Under the pieces are notes generated by a model. That model saw only the letters and a list, made by a program, of their open reading frames with translations. It searched no databases and was not told the DNA's origin. A stretch of 64,000 bases of DNA, from contig JAJEKV010000008.1 in the NCBI GenBank assembly GCA_021234155.1, forward strand, positions 7,094,445-7,158,444, given 5' to 3'. Shown here one piece after another: positions 49,901-60,895 of this stretch. The stretch's first letter is position 1. Each line of letters begins with the position of its first letter. The stretch comes from Isoetes taiwanensis (lineage: Eukaryota > Streptophyta > Lycopodiopsida > Isoetales > Isoetaceae). Both the position numbers and the translations under genes were made by a program.

Positions 49901-51777
49901 ATGCAACTCTAACTTAGCAATAGAATACCTTTAAAGCCTGAGGAAAAATATGACTATCCGCTCTCATCACCTGCAAAACAGAGGGTTGCTATTGATGGAA
50001 AAACACAAACTGCAAAGAGCCAAAGTAAACAACTGAAAACACCTGGAATAGAAATGCTGCAAATGCCAAAAAAAGACATAATACCCAATAGAAATACCCA
50101 AAATAAGGTACGTTTTTTTGACTCAGAATACCTATAGGATAACAGATAAAAAGAAGGCTACAGCATAACACAACTTAGCCTTGCACAAATCTAGTCCAAG
50201 ATCTAGTATATTATAACCTATGAAAATATTAAATGCGAATCAATACAGACTAACAAAAATGTTTCAAGAAAAAGGAATGATTTTTACGTTGCTATTTAGG
50301 CCTTGGCATTAGATATGCCACTCAATGGCTTGTCAAAAAAATCATCCTTCAAATGTGAAAAGATCTCCTATTGTTTGTTTGTTTGTTGCCACAGCCAATG
50401 AAATATAGTTAGAAACATGTAATCAAGCAAGAATGACCAGAAAATAAGAATGACCAGAATTGTTCTTGCCAAAAGAGATTACCTTTGTATTGAAATCGGA
50501 GTCGTTGATGCATGCTTCACTTTGTCCCGTGGTAAGAAATTGAGCTCAGATCAACAAAGCCCATTTAAACAGATTTAAAGAGTTGGACAGGCACACGTGA
50601 GCAAATCCAAACCTCATTGCACCCAAAACGAAAGCCTCAAACCATCAACATGATTAGAAGGTGTGCTGCTGGCAATAATGTGTACTGCACCTAACAATTG
50701 CCTCCCTAAAAAAAACCGCAGCAAAAGTCTGAAGAAAGGTAGAGGAAACCAACGCTGAGCAATCTGTTTTAAAGATGAAGAAGGTAACTCGATTCGCCCA
50801 TAATCATATTGTAAAACGCTCTGCCCTGTGGAAGAAAACAGCTCTTCAGGATTGGGCAGACAATCAGACAGGGGAAAAGAAAAACATAGTAAAACACAAA
50901 CCGTAAGATAAAATACTTTTTTGCCAGATTGAGCAAATAAACTACCGATATGCTCCAAGACAACAGTTCCCTTACCCTGCAATCGACTCTCCATTTCCCC
51001 AACCACCTCCCATTTTCGTAATCAGCTATTAGTCTGGGCCAAGCATTTGCTCCTGCTTTTGCTTGCTTGCTCCCATATCTAGACAAATAGAACAGCTGGA
51101 ATAGCCCTTATTTCACCATCTTCCGTTACTTGCGATGCTATACCAGCATGAGTCCAAGAAGTACCTTGAGAAGCCAAGACACCATTGTTGCAAAAGGCCA
51201 GGCACTCAATCCATGCCACAATCCTGAGACTTGCAGAAGACTGTAACGGGGAAAGACCTCTGTAAGCATCCACCGCCATGTTATAAGGAAACGCGGCAAT
51301 ACTACGGAAAAAAAAAGAGATGAAGTACCATCCTTGCCTGAGCTCGGTTATGGCGACAGGGCCGCCACAAAAAATTGTGTAGATAGCTGCTCACTCACCG
51401 TTCAAAATTTTCGTATGATTATATTGTAAGGGGGAAAGGAAATAATAGCCGGAAATTGACAACTGAGCCTGAATTAGGCAGCAAGAAGCTAAGAATCGAC
51501 GTTTGCTTCGCTTTAGCCTGCGGAACTCCTGCGGAACTGGTGGCTTTGCTCTGCTTTGCGAACTCTGCCCGCCATGTTCCTTAACCTACGGGCACCGCCC
51601 ACAACCAAGAGAGATAAAGTTGCTGCCGGCAAAATAAACAGAAACAAAAAAATATGTTAGGAAGAAGAAGTTTGGCCGGAAAACCAGTTTTTGGCCGGAA
51701 AAAGCGTTACATCCGGCGGCCGGAAAGCGCACATCCGGCGTGAGAGAGAAAGGGCAAAAACTTTTTAAGTAAGTAGA
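46954..51777 (-). mobile_element. Helitron H5 of the tandem array
   Basis: A 4.82 kb element. The 3' hairpin and CTAG lie at 46954; the 5' end (TCTACTTACTTAAAAAG) at 51777 abuts a host T. About 2.9 kb matches H3; the remaining ~1.9 kb (about 49.88-51.75 kb) is unique in the window. Frames in this part (50614-51006 and 51079-51279, minus) are unrecognised and may be captured gene fragments. Its right junction matches the empty site in copy 2. Confidence 0.9.
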
Positions 51778-52816
51778 TACATGAATAATAACAGATGAAA
51801 ATATCAGAGTAATATTTTATGACCAACAATAATGTACACAATACATCATATGTTCTCCCAATGGAAAAATCTTACTTGCAATCTAGTTTATTGAACCATC
51901 TGCTTAGAACGCATAAAAACATCAAAGCATGGAGCAAGAAACCTGGTTACCTGCAGTAGAACCAAAGGACAGTTAGCCTTAATCAGGGTAAAAGCCTAAG
52001 CTACTAACAGGTAAGCAGTAGGTTTCTTGGGTATTCCCCTTCACCATGACTTTAATGGTATTGTTGTCAGCATGTAATCATTGAGAATACCTCAGATATC
52101 CAAGACTCATGTGCAGCATAATAGCAGAAAGTTATAGTTACCCAACAGATTTTGAATATGGGTAACTTAATGTGGTCTTTAGACGTCTATTAGATACCAA
52201 GTAGGGTCCTCCCTTACCATGGAGTCCCCTCTAAAATCTTACGCTCACATACAATCATAATAAGCTAAACCCTAAGCCATCATCAGATAATACAATTTAA
52301 AGCCAAACCCTACCACTATGCACATGAATCGGCCTAGCTTATACACATTATAAAAACCCACGATAGTTATTGGATCAGCCCCATTTTTGTTTTCCTTCCA
52401 AACTAGTTAGACTACCAAATAATAAACCCGAATGTTGGTGACCAGCATCAGCTTATACATGTTTCAATTAAACCATTATTTTTTCCAGCATAAATATCTA
52501 GTGAATCATTACATCTTATAGATCTGTCCGGGTACATCACAAAATACTTCCAATACTATTCACAACAACTAGATAAGGATATTATTATATGCATTATTTC
52601 TACCCACATTTTCCTTCTAAATGGTTTACAGGAAATCTGATTCTTCATGCATACATAAATAATACCATGAACATAGTTCATATCAGCCTTATTCTGTGTG
52701 AAACAGATCTAGCAATGTCTCCACACAATATGTAATCACAGCATAAATCTTTAGAAGAAATAACCAGTAGATTAATCACTTAACTGTTTGCTAATAATTT
52801 CATCTGGAATATATTC

Positions 52817-53263
52817 TTAACAGTATGTAAAATCAGAGTCTACATGGTAAGCATTAACCTGAATAGTTTTAGCTCCAGAGGGAAGTCCCATGTGCTGTTT
52901 TGCTGCTGCCTTGTTGCTCATTTCGTCCTTGGATTTGGTCTCCTTGTTGGCTAAGGATTCGTTACTAGCTTTGGTCTTGGGGATCTGCTCAACTATCTCA
53001 GCCTTCTTCTTAATCCCTTCACCTTCTTTTGCACTGATGCACTCATTCTCAATGGCTTTGTTGGGCACATCCATAGCTACCCCTTGTTTTGCTGTGCTTG
53101 CAGCCTTACGAAATTCCCAGATCTTTTTCCTCTTGGGAGCCAGACTAGCATCCATTTCAAGCTTCCTTCTGGTGGACATGTTAAGATCACCTTTCTTCCT
53201 GCCCATGCTCAGGGGCAGTAGACAGGATTCATTTGTGGAGGACGGAATCAACAATGCGTGCAT
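52817..53263 (-). CDS. Lys-rich basic protein of the retroelement, copy 1
   Basis: A 148-aa frame, rich in Lys, Ala and Glu, predicted to be mostly disordered. The conserved part starts near the second Met (GRKKGDLNMSTRRK) and contains PKRKKI, a nuclear-localisation-like patch. Its last ~90 residues are nearly unchanged in copy 2 despite many nucleotide differences elsewhere, which argues for a real product. I recognise no family. A role in nuclear delivery or RNA binding for the element is only a guess. Because the units are in tandem, it could be the first or the last gene of the unit. Confidence 0.5.
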   Translation of the reverse strand: MHALLIPSSTNESCLLPLSMGRKKGDLNMSTRRKLEMDASLAPKRKKIWEFRKAASTAKQGVAMDVPNKAIENECISAKEGEGIKKKAEIVEQIPKTKASNESLANKETKSKDEMSNKAAAKQHMGLPSGAKTIQVNAYHVDSDFTYC

Positions 53264-53339
53264 CTATCTGTGCTGTTATAAACACCTGATCCCAGTCCTT
53301 AGCAATGGTAACATCACACTAGTCGTGTCCTTAAGCTGA

Positions 53340-54288
53340 GCCTGCCTGTCTCTGTATTATCAACAAATGCAAATACCGTCTTTATTTTCCGGAAATTCGT
53401 CTTGACGGAAGTGTACTAGTTCTCCATCCATTCACGATGCATGCTGCAACCGGAACCCTAAAACTTAGAAATCGTCATATAGCATTTTAACTTGCTAATG
53501 TGCTTTACTTTTCGACATATATTTTCCAGTAAGTCTATCCCTAAGTGTTAGCTAAGGTCTTTTTGTGCTAACATGTCATGCATTTAAGCCATGGTATTAT
53601 GTTATCCATATGCCATACATCCTATACACTTGTTCCCTATAGCCTAGTATATACCATTTTCATCTTTGCTCAGAACGTTGTAGCGTTGTAGCTTTTACTG
53701 TAGCGTATTTCTACATGTAATTATGTCTTTAAAGTCAGTACTAGCAAAGGTCTGTTGTGTCACCATGTCTGGTGTTTTATTCTTGGTTTTATGCTCCTTC
53801 TTGTGCTACATATATTGTAAATTAGGTCCCCTTTGCAGGGTGTAGACCATATCCATCCTTGCTCTATATGTTGTAACCATTACCTCAACTTATTTATGTA
53901 TATACTGTTAATATGTCAAAGCACCTTGTCCATTTATCTTAATAAAAAAATCCTACCTCCGACCGTTGTTCGGTGGGCCATTGCAAGTTATGCCTGAAAA
54001 GGTCAATCTAACTGCACTGCATACAGCAAGGTGTGTAGAGCCTTGCTGTAGCAAGGGCCCTACCTCACAATGCTTATTTTTGTTATCTCTACACATTATT
54101 TGCTAATACATCAATCTCTTCAGGGTATGTAATATGCCTCCAGCATTGTAAAGACCATCCAGGAGTTGTATCTCCTGTATATATCTCAGGATTATTCTGT
54201 CCACTATCTTATTTCACACCTTATCTATCAAAGGTAGTTACCAAGTAAACAATATCTCTGGTTGTCTTGTCACTTTGTTCACCATGTA
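53340..54288. other. Non-coding spacer in the retroelement unit
   Basis: About 0.95 kb with no frame shared by both copies. It includes a CAAGG...CCTTG hairpin-forming stretch near 54.03 kb. It may hold the 3' or 5' UTR of the unit. Confidence 0.45.
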
Positions 54289-56354
54289 TTTATTCCATTT
54301 CACAACTCTTTTCATGCATCAGCATCAGCCTTTTCAGGGTATGTATCATATCCCCAACGTTGTATAAAAACTCGTGGAATTGTTCTTCCCGCAGATACTT
54401 TAGGACTGTTTCAAGGTACCTCTAACTTGCCAAAACCATTCTTGGCAAAGGTATCCATTAGGTTAAGAATATCTCTGGCAGCCATGTCATGGTCTGAATT
54501 ACACATAAGGTAGAATTTGTGAAATTATTACCTTTAGTGCATGCCAATATGGTCTGCAACTATCAGCTTTCACAAATTTGTATACCTCGAAAGGTAATTT
54601 GTTTCTCTTATCATACCTTGAAATCTCGAACAGACCTCTACTTCTATCTATCACCTTAATGTTGACATTGAGGAAGTTAATACTGTAGCCATGCTTTTCA
54701 TCTCCATCAATTACATATTCTGTTTCATCTTTAATGCCCAGATGCTGCATGTTGTATACAGTAGTCTCAGCTTCCTTATCAAAGAATTCAGTAATGTTAT
54801 TTGCATTCAGTATACTAAGGTCATCAATATATCTTGCAGCGTTTTCAAATTTCTTAATATCATTGAATCTCCCTTTGTGAGCAAGTTTTAACATGAACCT
54901 TAATTCGTGCCAAGCAAGGTATAAATTACACCATGCTGGGCTACAAGAAAATCCCATAGGGATGCCTTTCTTCTGACGCCATATATCTTTTCCAGATTGT
55001 AGGTAGCAATTTGATAATAACCACCCATTTATTGCCTTAAGTTTGTCCTTTTCCACCACGGACCAGCATGTTTTGTTCAAGTCTTTTTTGAGGTGTCTTT
55101 CCCATTTTATCTCAAACTTTTCAGCATTGCCTTTTATCAGCATGTGTAACAGCTGGTGCTCTTTTCTCATATGTTCCCAAGCAAGTTCAATGACATCATT
55201 CATGATTTCAATGATACCGTCATCACCGAATACTGGTATGTTTTCATAACATTTTGTTATATCTGCTGAGAAAACATTGCTAATTTTGTATGGGAGATTC
55301 AGGACAACTTCGTATGAGGAGCTAACCATCCATGATGCATTGATTTTGTTTCTGTTGAACAGCCTGTATGGGGCAGTTTGCCTTAGGCATAATTGAGGCC
55401 ACATCTCAATAATGTTACTTAACACTGCAGTGATCCATTGCGCACAATATGAGAAAATAGAGTTACTAGCATTTGTCAGCCATCTATATTCAGCCTGTGG
55501 GCTTTGTAACAAGCCATAAGATACGGTAATTTACCATTTTTGTTCTGTTCCATGCCCAAGGATTCCTGTATATGATTGTTGCATATTTCCTTTATTTGCT
55601 CAGCACTGCTATGAGTTAACTCAAAGTCGGGTCCATCAAGTCTTGCTCTTGCCATTTCACGGATGTGTTTTTGGCATATAAAGGTCGGGTTGTTACTGGC
55701 TTTGTCTAAGCCGTGATATAAAAGATTATGAGTTAACCATTCAATGTTCTTTCTGACAAGTTTGTCATCCCATAGAAATCTTTTGTTAGGAAGCTTTTCC
55801 TTTACTTGTACTATTTCACTATGGGCATACTGCAGTAGCATCAAAGTGATCTGACCAGTATCCATGTCTGTTAACTCCATGGTCTCGTACTTATGAACTT
55901 CCCAAAATTGTTTGCAGAGTTTGAGAAATTCCTCTCTAAACTTCTGTATACTAAGGCCACAATCAGGGATGTGGTTCAGACCATTGGCAAATGCCTTTCT
56001 TAGTTTCATGCAATGGACTATTCCCAAGTCTGTTGTTCTTACATGCCCTATATTAGGGTCAATGTATTTAGCCATGTTGGGATTTAAGCATGGACATCTA
56101 GCCTCATTGTCTTCAGCAAAGACAGCAAAGGGTTTATAAACTTTTTCCTTTATCTGATCAACATACCTCCATGCAAAAGTTGTGTTCTCTACCAGTTCCA
56201 CACCTTTTTCCTGGGAAAAGATCTTTCTGATATCAATCTTGTCTAATGCCTTACATAAAAAAGTAAAGTGCACAATTTTTCTATCATTAGCATTTTTAAT
56301 GTTTTTCAGATGTCTTTTCCCGCTGGAATCTTTAACAATACATCTGGTCTGCAC
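54289..56354 (-). pseudogene. Penelope/telomerase-like reverse transcriptase, copy 1
   Basis: RNA-directed DNA polymerase of the element. An N-terminal domain of about 290 residues lies at 55476-56354. The RT core follows: KLPYLMACYKAH (the 'K.HK' block of Penelope-like enzymes), FSADITKCYENIP (motif A Asp), KKGIPMGFSCSPAW (motif B), ARYIDDLSIL (motif C, catalytic DD) and INFLNVNIK. A thumb-like end resembles Penelope-type RTs. Copy 1 has one missing base near 55493 and a gap near 54503, both at positions where copy 2 reads through. The motif A-C region is intact here. The assignment to Penelope-like/telomerase-related RTs rests on motif pattern, not on a tree. Confidence 0.75.
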
Positions 56355-56500
56355 CTACATAACACAGTTTATTAGTTTAAAAGGCGTAATCAGACATTAT
56401 CTACCTATTAATTTATAACACTAATTCAGTAAAATAGTCATTGTATTGAAAGAACAGCAAAAGCTGATATGACAAATGCCTTGTACTATAGAACAGTACA

Positions 56501-57910
56501 TTATTCTTGGGATTCCATCACAATTTCAATATCAGCTGGAGTGTTTTCCTCAAGAGTGATGATCTTGTTCCCATCTTTGGTTATTGTGCAGGCCTCCTCC
56601 TTGTTTCCAGCCCCATTAGCAGTGGTATGCTTATCAGGAATGCTGCTACATTTGTTCAAAGTGGGATCCACAGTAATTCTTGGAGCTAACCTCGGTGTAA
56701 ACTTAGGTGCAGGTTTACTATACTTGGTTTTGAAGACATTCTTCTTTTTGTAACCTTGATTTTTAGCACTCTGATCAACATTGTCCAGCAGAAAGGAGAT
56801 AGGTTTAACCGTCTTCTCTACTATATCTGCCATTCTATTATTGCCAAAAAGACTCTTCAGGTTAGCTCCAGAATCTTCAGCATACTTCAAAGTCATATTG
56901 ATCATGACTTTTCGAACCTCTAGATACGAAATATAGCCAATGACAGCAGGTTTCAGAACTTTATTCAGAAGCTTGGATATAGCTACCATTTTCATAATAG
57001 GTGTGGAGTCTTCATAGACGTCATCCAAGTGGTTTAGTAGAAACCATATGCCATGGTCCAGCCAAATGATGCCACAATGACATGTGGAATTCTTGTTCTT
57101 GAAGCATTTACACTTAAAATATGGGCAGTGCGTGCGCCACATCCTTTTCAAAAAGAAATCATCCCTTGTTTCATTTGGAAAGGCCATGTGGCCTTTTTGG
57201 CAGACCTGTATAGCTGGGTCCTTAATGCATACCTCATCAAAGAATGCCATATCAAAGTTAACATCAGGGTTAATATATGAGAATGTTTTTTCAAGCCTGG
57301 TGGCAGTAGCCTTAGCATTTAAGATCTCATCTTTTGTGATACCTGCAAGTGCAATCCAAGTCTCCAGATTGATGGGTGCTAAGGCACCAAAATTCTGGCT
57401 TTTCCAGATGGCGTGATCATAGGCAGCAGCTAGACCTTCAACAGATTGTTCACCAATGATAGGAAAGCATGAAGAATTACCAAGGGTCAGATTGGGTACC
57501 TCCTCTTGTTCACCAAGATTATGTTGCTGTTCATGGTCACTGTTATCCATAACAGGAGACTGTATGTTGAAGAAATCTGGTTCAATGAGATCTTTATCAG
57601 AAAATAAACATGTATCATCATCATTGCCCGGTAGGTCTTCATTTCCCTTTGTAGGATTAAATGATGGATAAATTTCATTACACTCCTCCAAGGTCGTGAG
57701 TCCAATCATGAAATTTCTGGCAATATCATCCTCTTGACAGGTCCTTTGATACAAGATGCTATTCATATCATTGTATATTTCCAGAATGGCTCCTTTGCAT
57801 TTATTATATTCAAAATTGTTCTTCTTCATGGTATGGAGGAGCTTGAACCAACCATTGAATCCTAAAAATGTGATCGGAGATCTTGTCTTGTCAATAAGAT
57901 TTGTCTCCAT
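56501..57910 (-). CDS. Cys-rich protein of the retroelement, copy 1
   Basis: A 469-aa frame upstream of the reverse transcriptase, with 146 bp between them. The N-terminal ~150 residues are acidic. The centre has a Cys cluster, C262-x4-C267-x-C269-x7-C277-x-C279 with nearby His, suggesting a zinc-binding fold, possibly for nucleic acid. A Lys/Pro-rich stretch with KKKNVFKTKY follows near 395-420 and an acidic tail ends the protein. I know no named family with this layout. CxC fingers occur in some Penelope-like elements, which would fit the neighbour, but this is inference. The spacer to the RT frame has a CTAAT and TGCAG pattern, so splicing between them is conceivable. Confidence 0.6.
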   Translation of the reverse strand: METNLIDKTRSPITFLGFNGWFKLLHTMKKNNFEYNKCKGAILEIYNDMNSILYQRTCQEDDIARNFMIGLTTLEECNEIYPSFNPTKGNEDLPGNDDDTCLFSDKDLIEPDFFNIQSPVMDNSDHEQQHNLGEQEEVPNLTLGNSSCFPIIGEQSVEGLAAAYDHAIWKSQNFGALAPINLETWIALAGITKDEILNAKATATRLEKTFSYINPDVNFDMAFFDEVCIKDPAIQVCQKGHMAFPNETRDDFFLKRMWRTHCPYFKCKCFKNKNSTCHCGIIWLDHGIWFLLNHLDDVYEDSTPIMKMVAISKLLNKVLKPAVIGYISYLEVRKVMINMTLKYAEDSGANLKSLFGNNRMADIVEKTVKPISFLLDNVDQSAKNQGYKKKNVFKTKYSKPAPKFTPRLAPRITVDPTLNKCSSIPDKHTTANGAGNKEEACTITKDGNKIITLEENTPADIEIVMESQE

Positions 57911-58154
57911 GAATGTGATATAATCATGGATTTCCCTTATTTTCGATGCAGGCCACTATTGTTTGCACGGCCGATTTAATACAATCAATCCGCATTCATG
58001 ATATTTAAAGAACCTAAGTTCTTTGATCCGAAGAATTATGGTCATCTTTCTTGGCCTCATCCTATAATCATGAGCAAATGAATTAGAGTAAGTTTATCCT
58101 GTAGTAATAGTCCGGATCACGGTTTCTAGTAGAACTAGAAAACCTGAATTAAAA
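57911..58154. other. Junction region between the tandem units
   Basis: Lies upstream of the Cys-rich ORF of copy 1 and abuts the start of copy 2 similarity at about 58155. It has a small TTTCTAG/CTAGAAA hairpin at about 58.12 kb. Both sides of this junction define the unit boundary. Confidence 0.5.
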
Positions 58155-59416
58155 ATAAAAAACACCAAATCTGTTTGCGGACTACCATACTTGATATTTC
58201 CATTTGGAAATACCAAGTTCCGCTTTGGCGACCCTAGAAAACTGCCGGAAACAATTTCCTAGGCGGGATAAGGACTTAACACAATTAATTTGTATCAACA
58301 GTACACTTATTTCCACAGAAATTTTTATTTCCATAAATAATACATTCAAGATATCTCAAATGCATCCTACATACTATACATGAATAATAACAGATGAAAA
58401 TATCAGAGTAATATTTTATGACCAACAATCAATGTACACAATACATCATATGTTCTCCCAATGGAAAAATCTTACTTGCAATCTAGTTTATTGAACCATC
58501 TGCTTAGAACGCATAAAAACATCAAAGCATGGAGCAAGAAACACGGTTACCCGTAAAGAGAACCAAAGGACAGTTAGCCTTAATCAGGGTAAAAGCCTAA
58601 GCTACTAACAGGTAAGCAGTAGGTTTCTTGGGTATCCCCTTCACCATGACTTTAATGGTATTGTTGTCAGCATGTAATCATTGAGAATACCTCAGATATC
58701 CAAGACTCATGTGCAGCATAATAGCAGAAAGTTATAGTTACCCAACAGATTTTGAATATGGGTAACTTAATGTGGTCTTTAGACGTCTATTAGATACCAA
58801 GTAGGGTCCTCCCTTACCATGGAGTCCCCTCTAAAATCTTCTGCTCACATACAATCATAATAAGCTAAACCCTAAGCCATCTACTGTATAATACAATTTA
58901 AAGCCAAACCCTACCACTATGCACATGAATCAGCTAGCTTATACACATTATGTGCAGCCACGATAGTTATTGGATCAGCCCCATTTTTGTTTTCCTTCCA
59001 AACTAGTTAGACTACCAAATAATAAACCCGAATGTTGGTGACCAGCATCAGCTTATACATGTTTCAATTAAACCATTATTTTTTCCAGCATAAATATCTA
59101 GTGAATCATTACATCTTATAGATCTGTCCGGGTACATCACAAAATACTTCCAATACTATTCACAACAACTAGATAAGGATATTATTATATGCATTATTTC
59201 TACCCACATTTTCCTTCTAAATGGTTTACAGGAAATCTGATTCTTCATGCATACATAAATAATACCATGAACATAGTTCATATCAGCCTTATTCTGTGTG
59301 AAACAGATCTAGCAATGTCTCAACACAATATGTAATCACAGCATAAATCTTTAGAAGAAATAACCAGTAGATTAATCACTTAACTGTTTGCTAATAATTT
59401 CATCTGGAATATATTC

Positions 59417-59806
59417 TTAACAGTATGTAAAATCAGAGTCTACATGGTAAGCATTAACCTGAATAGTTTTAGCTCCAGAGGGAAGTCCCATGTGCTGTTT
59501 TGCTGCTGCCTTGTTGCTAATTTCGTCCTTGGATTTGGTCTCCTTGTTGGCTAAGGATTCGTTACTAGCTTTGGTCTTGGGGATCTGCTCAACTATCTCA
59601 GCCTTCTTCTTAATCCCTTCACCTTCTTTTGCACTGATGCACTCATTCTCAATGGCTTTGTTGGGCACATCCATAGCTACCCCTTGTTTTTTTGCTTGCT
59701 TTGCCTTACGAAAAATTCGGATCTTTTTCCTCTTGGGAGCCGGACTAGCATCCATTTCAAGCTTCCTTCCGGTGGACATGTTAAGATCACCTTTCTTCCC
59801 GCCCAT
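59417..59806 (-). CDS. Lys-rich basic protein of the retroelement, copy 2
   Basis: A 129-aa frame equivalent to the one in copy 1, starting MGGKKGDLNMSTGRK, with the same PKRKKI patch and the same C-terminal sequence ending DSDFTYC. The centre differs by a small indel (FRKAKQAKKQG versus FRKAASTAKQG). The shared Met next to GxKKGD is the likelier natural start. Function unknown. Confidence 0.5.
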   Translation of the reverse strand: MGGKKGDLNMSTGRKLEMDASPAPKRKKIRIFRKAKQAKKQGVAMDVPNKAIENECISAKEGEGIKKKAEIVEQIPKTKASNESLANKETKSKDEISNKAAAKQHMGLPSGAKTIQVNAYHVDSDFTYC

Positions 59807-60895
59807 GCTCGGGGGCGTGAGGCGAGATTCATTTGTGGAGGGCCGGAATCAACAATGCGTGCATCTATCAGTCTTTGTTATAAACACCGATCCCGGTCCT
59901 TAGCAATGGTAACATCACACTAGTCGTGTCCTTAAAAGCCGAGCACACTTTGTCTACGTATTATCAACAAATGCAAATACCGTCTTTATTTTCCGGAAAT
60001 TCGTCTTGACGGAAGTGTACTAGTTCTCCATCCATTCACGATGCATGCTGCAACCGGAACCCTAAAACTTAGAAATCGTCATATAGCATTTTAACTTGCT
60101 AATGTGCTTTACTTTTCGACATATATTTTCCAGTAAGTCTATCCCTAAGTGTTAGCTAAGGTCTTTTTGTGCTAACATGTCATGCATTTAAGCCATAGTA
60201 TTATGTTATCCATATGCCATACATCCTATACACTTGTTCCCTATAGCCTAGTATATACCATTTTCATCTTTGCTCAGAACGTTGTAGCGTTGTAGCTTTT
60301 ACTGTAGCGTATTTCTACATGTAATTATGTCTTTAAAGTCAGTACTAGCAAAGGTCTGTTGTGTCACCATGTCTGGTGTTTTATTCTTGGTTTTATGCTC
60401 CTTCTTGTGCTACATATATTGTAAATTAGGTCCCCTTTGCAGGGTGTAGACCATATCCATCCTTGCTCTATATGTTGTAACCATTACCTCAACTTATTTA
60501 TGTATATACTGTTAATATGTCAAAGCACCTTGTCCATTTATCTTAATAAAAAAATCCTACCTCCGACCGTTGTTCGGTGGGCCATTGCAAGTTATGCCTG
60601 AAAAGGTCAATCTAACTGCACTGCATACAGCAAGGTGTGTAGGGCCTTGCTGTAGCAAGGGCCCTACCTCACAATGCTTATTTTTGTTATCTCTACACAT
60701 TATTTGCTAATACATCAATCTCTTCAGGGTATGTAATATGCCTCCAGCATTGTAAAGACCATCCAGGAGTTGTATCTCCTGTATATATCTCAGGATTATT
60801 CTGTCCACTATCTTATTTCCAACACCTTATCTATCAAAGGTAGTTACCAAGTAAACAATATCTCTGGTTGTCTTGTCACTTTGTTCACCATGTAT

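Larger units (their letters stand above)
51778..58150 (-). mobile_element. Retroelement unit, copy 1 (split by Helitrons)
   Basis: Main body of copy 1 of a ~6.6 kb tandem unit; its other end lies at 29770-29997 beyond the Helitron array. On the minus strand it carries the Cys-rich ORF, the reverse transcriptase and the Lys-rich ORF. No LTRs, poly(A) tail, integrase or GIY-YIG/AP endonuclease is visible. Head-to-tail copies are typical of Penelope-like elements. Confidence 0.7.

Noticed and set aside
29998-51777. Autonomous Helitron with Rep/helicase
   Set aside because: No frame in any of the five units, or in HA, shows HUH endonuclease or helicase motifs; the frames are short.
54262-57420. 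Plus-strand ORFs of 60-110 aa opposite the retroelement genes
   Set aside because: They are shadows of the minus-strand RT and Cys-rich frames. They recur in copy 2 only because the DNA is duplicated.
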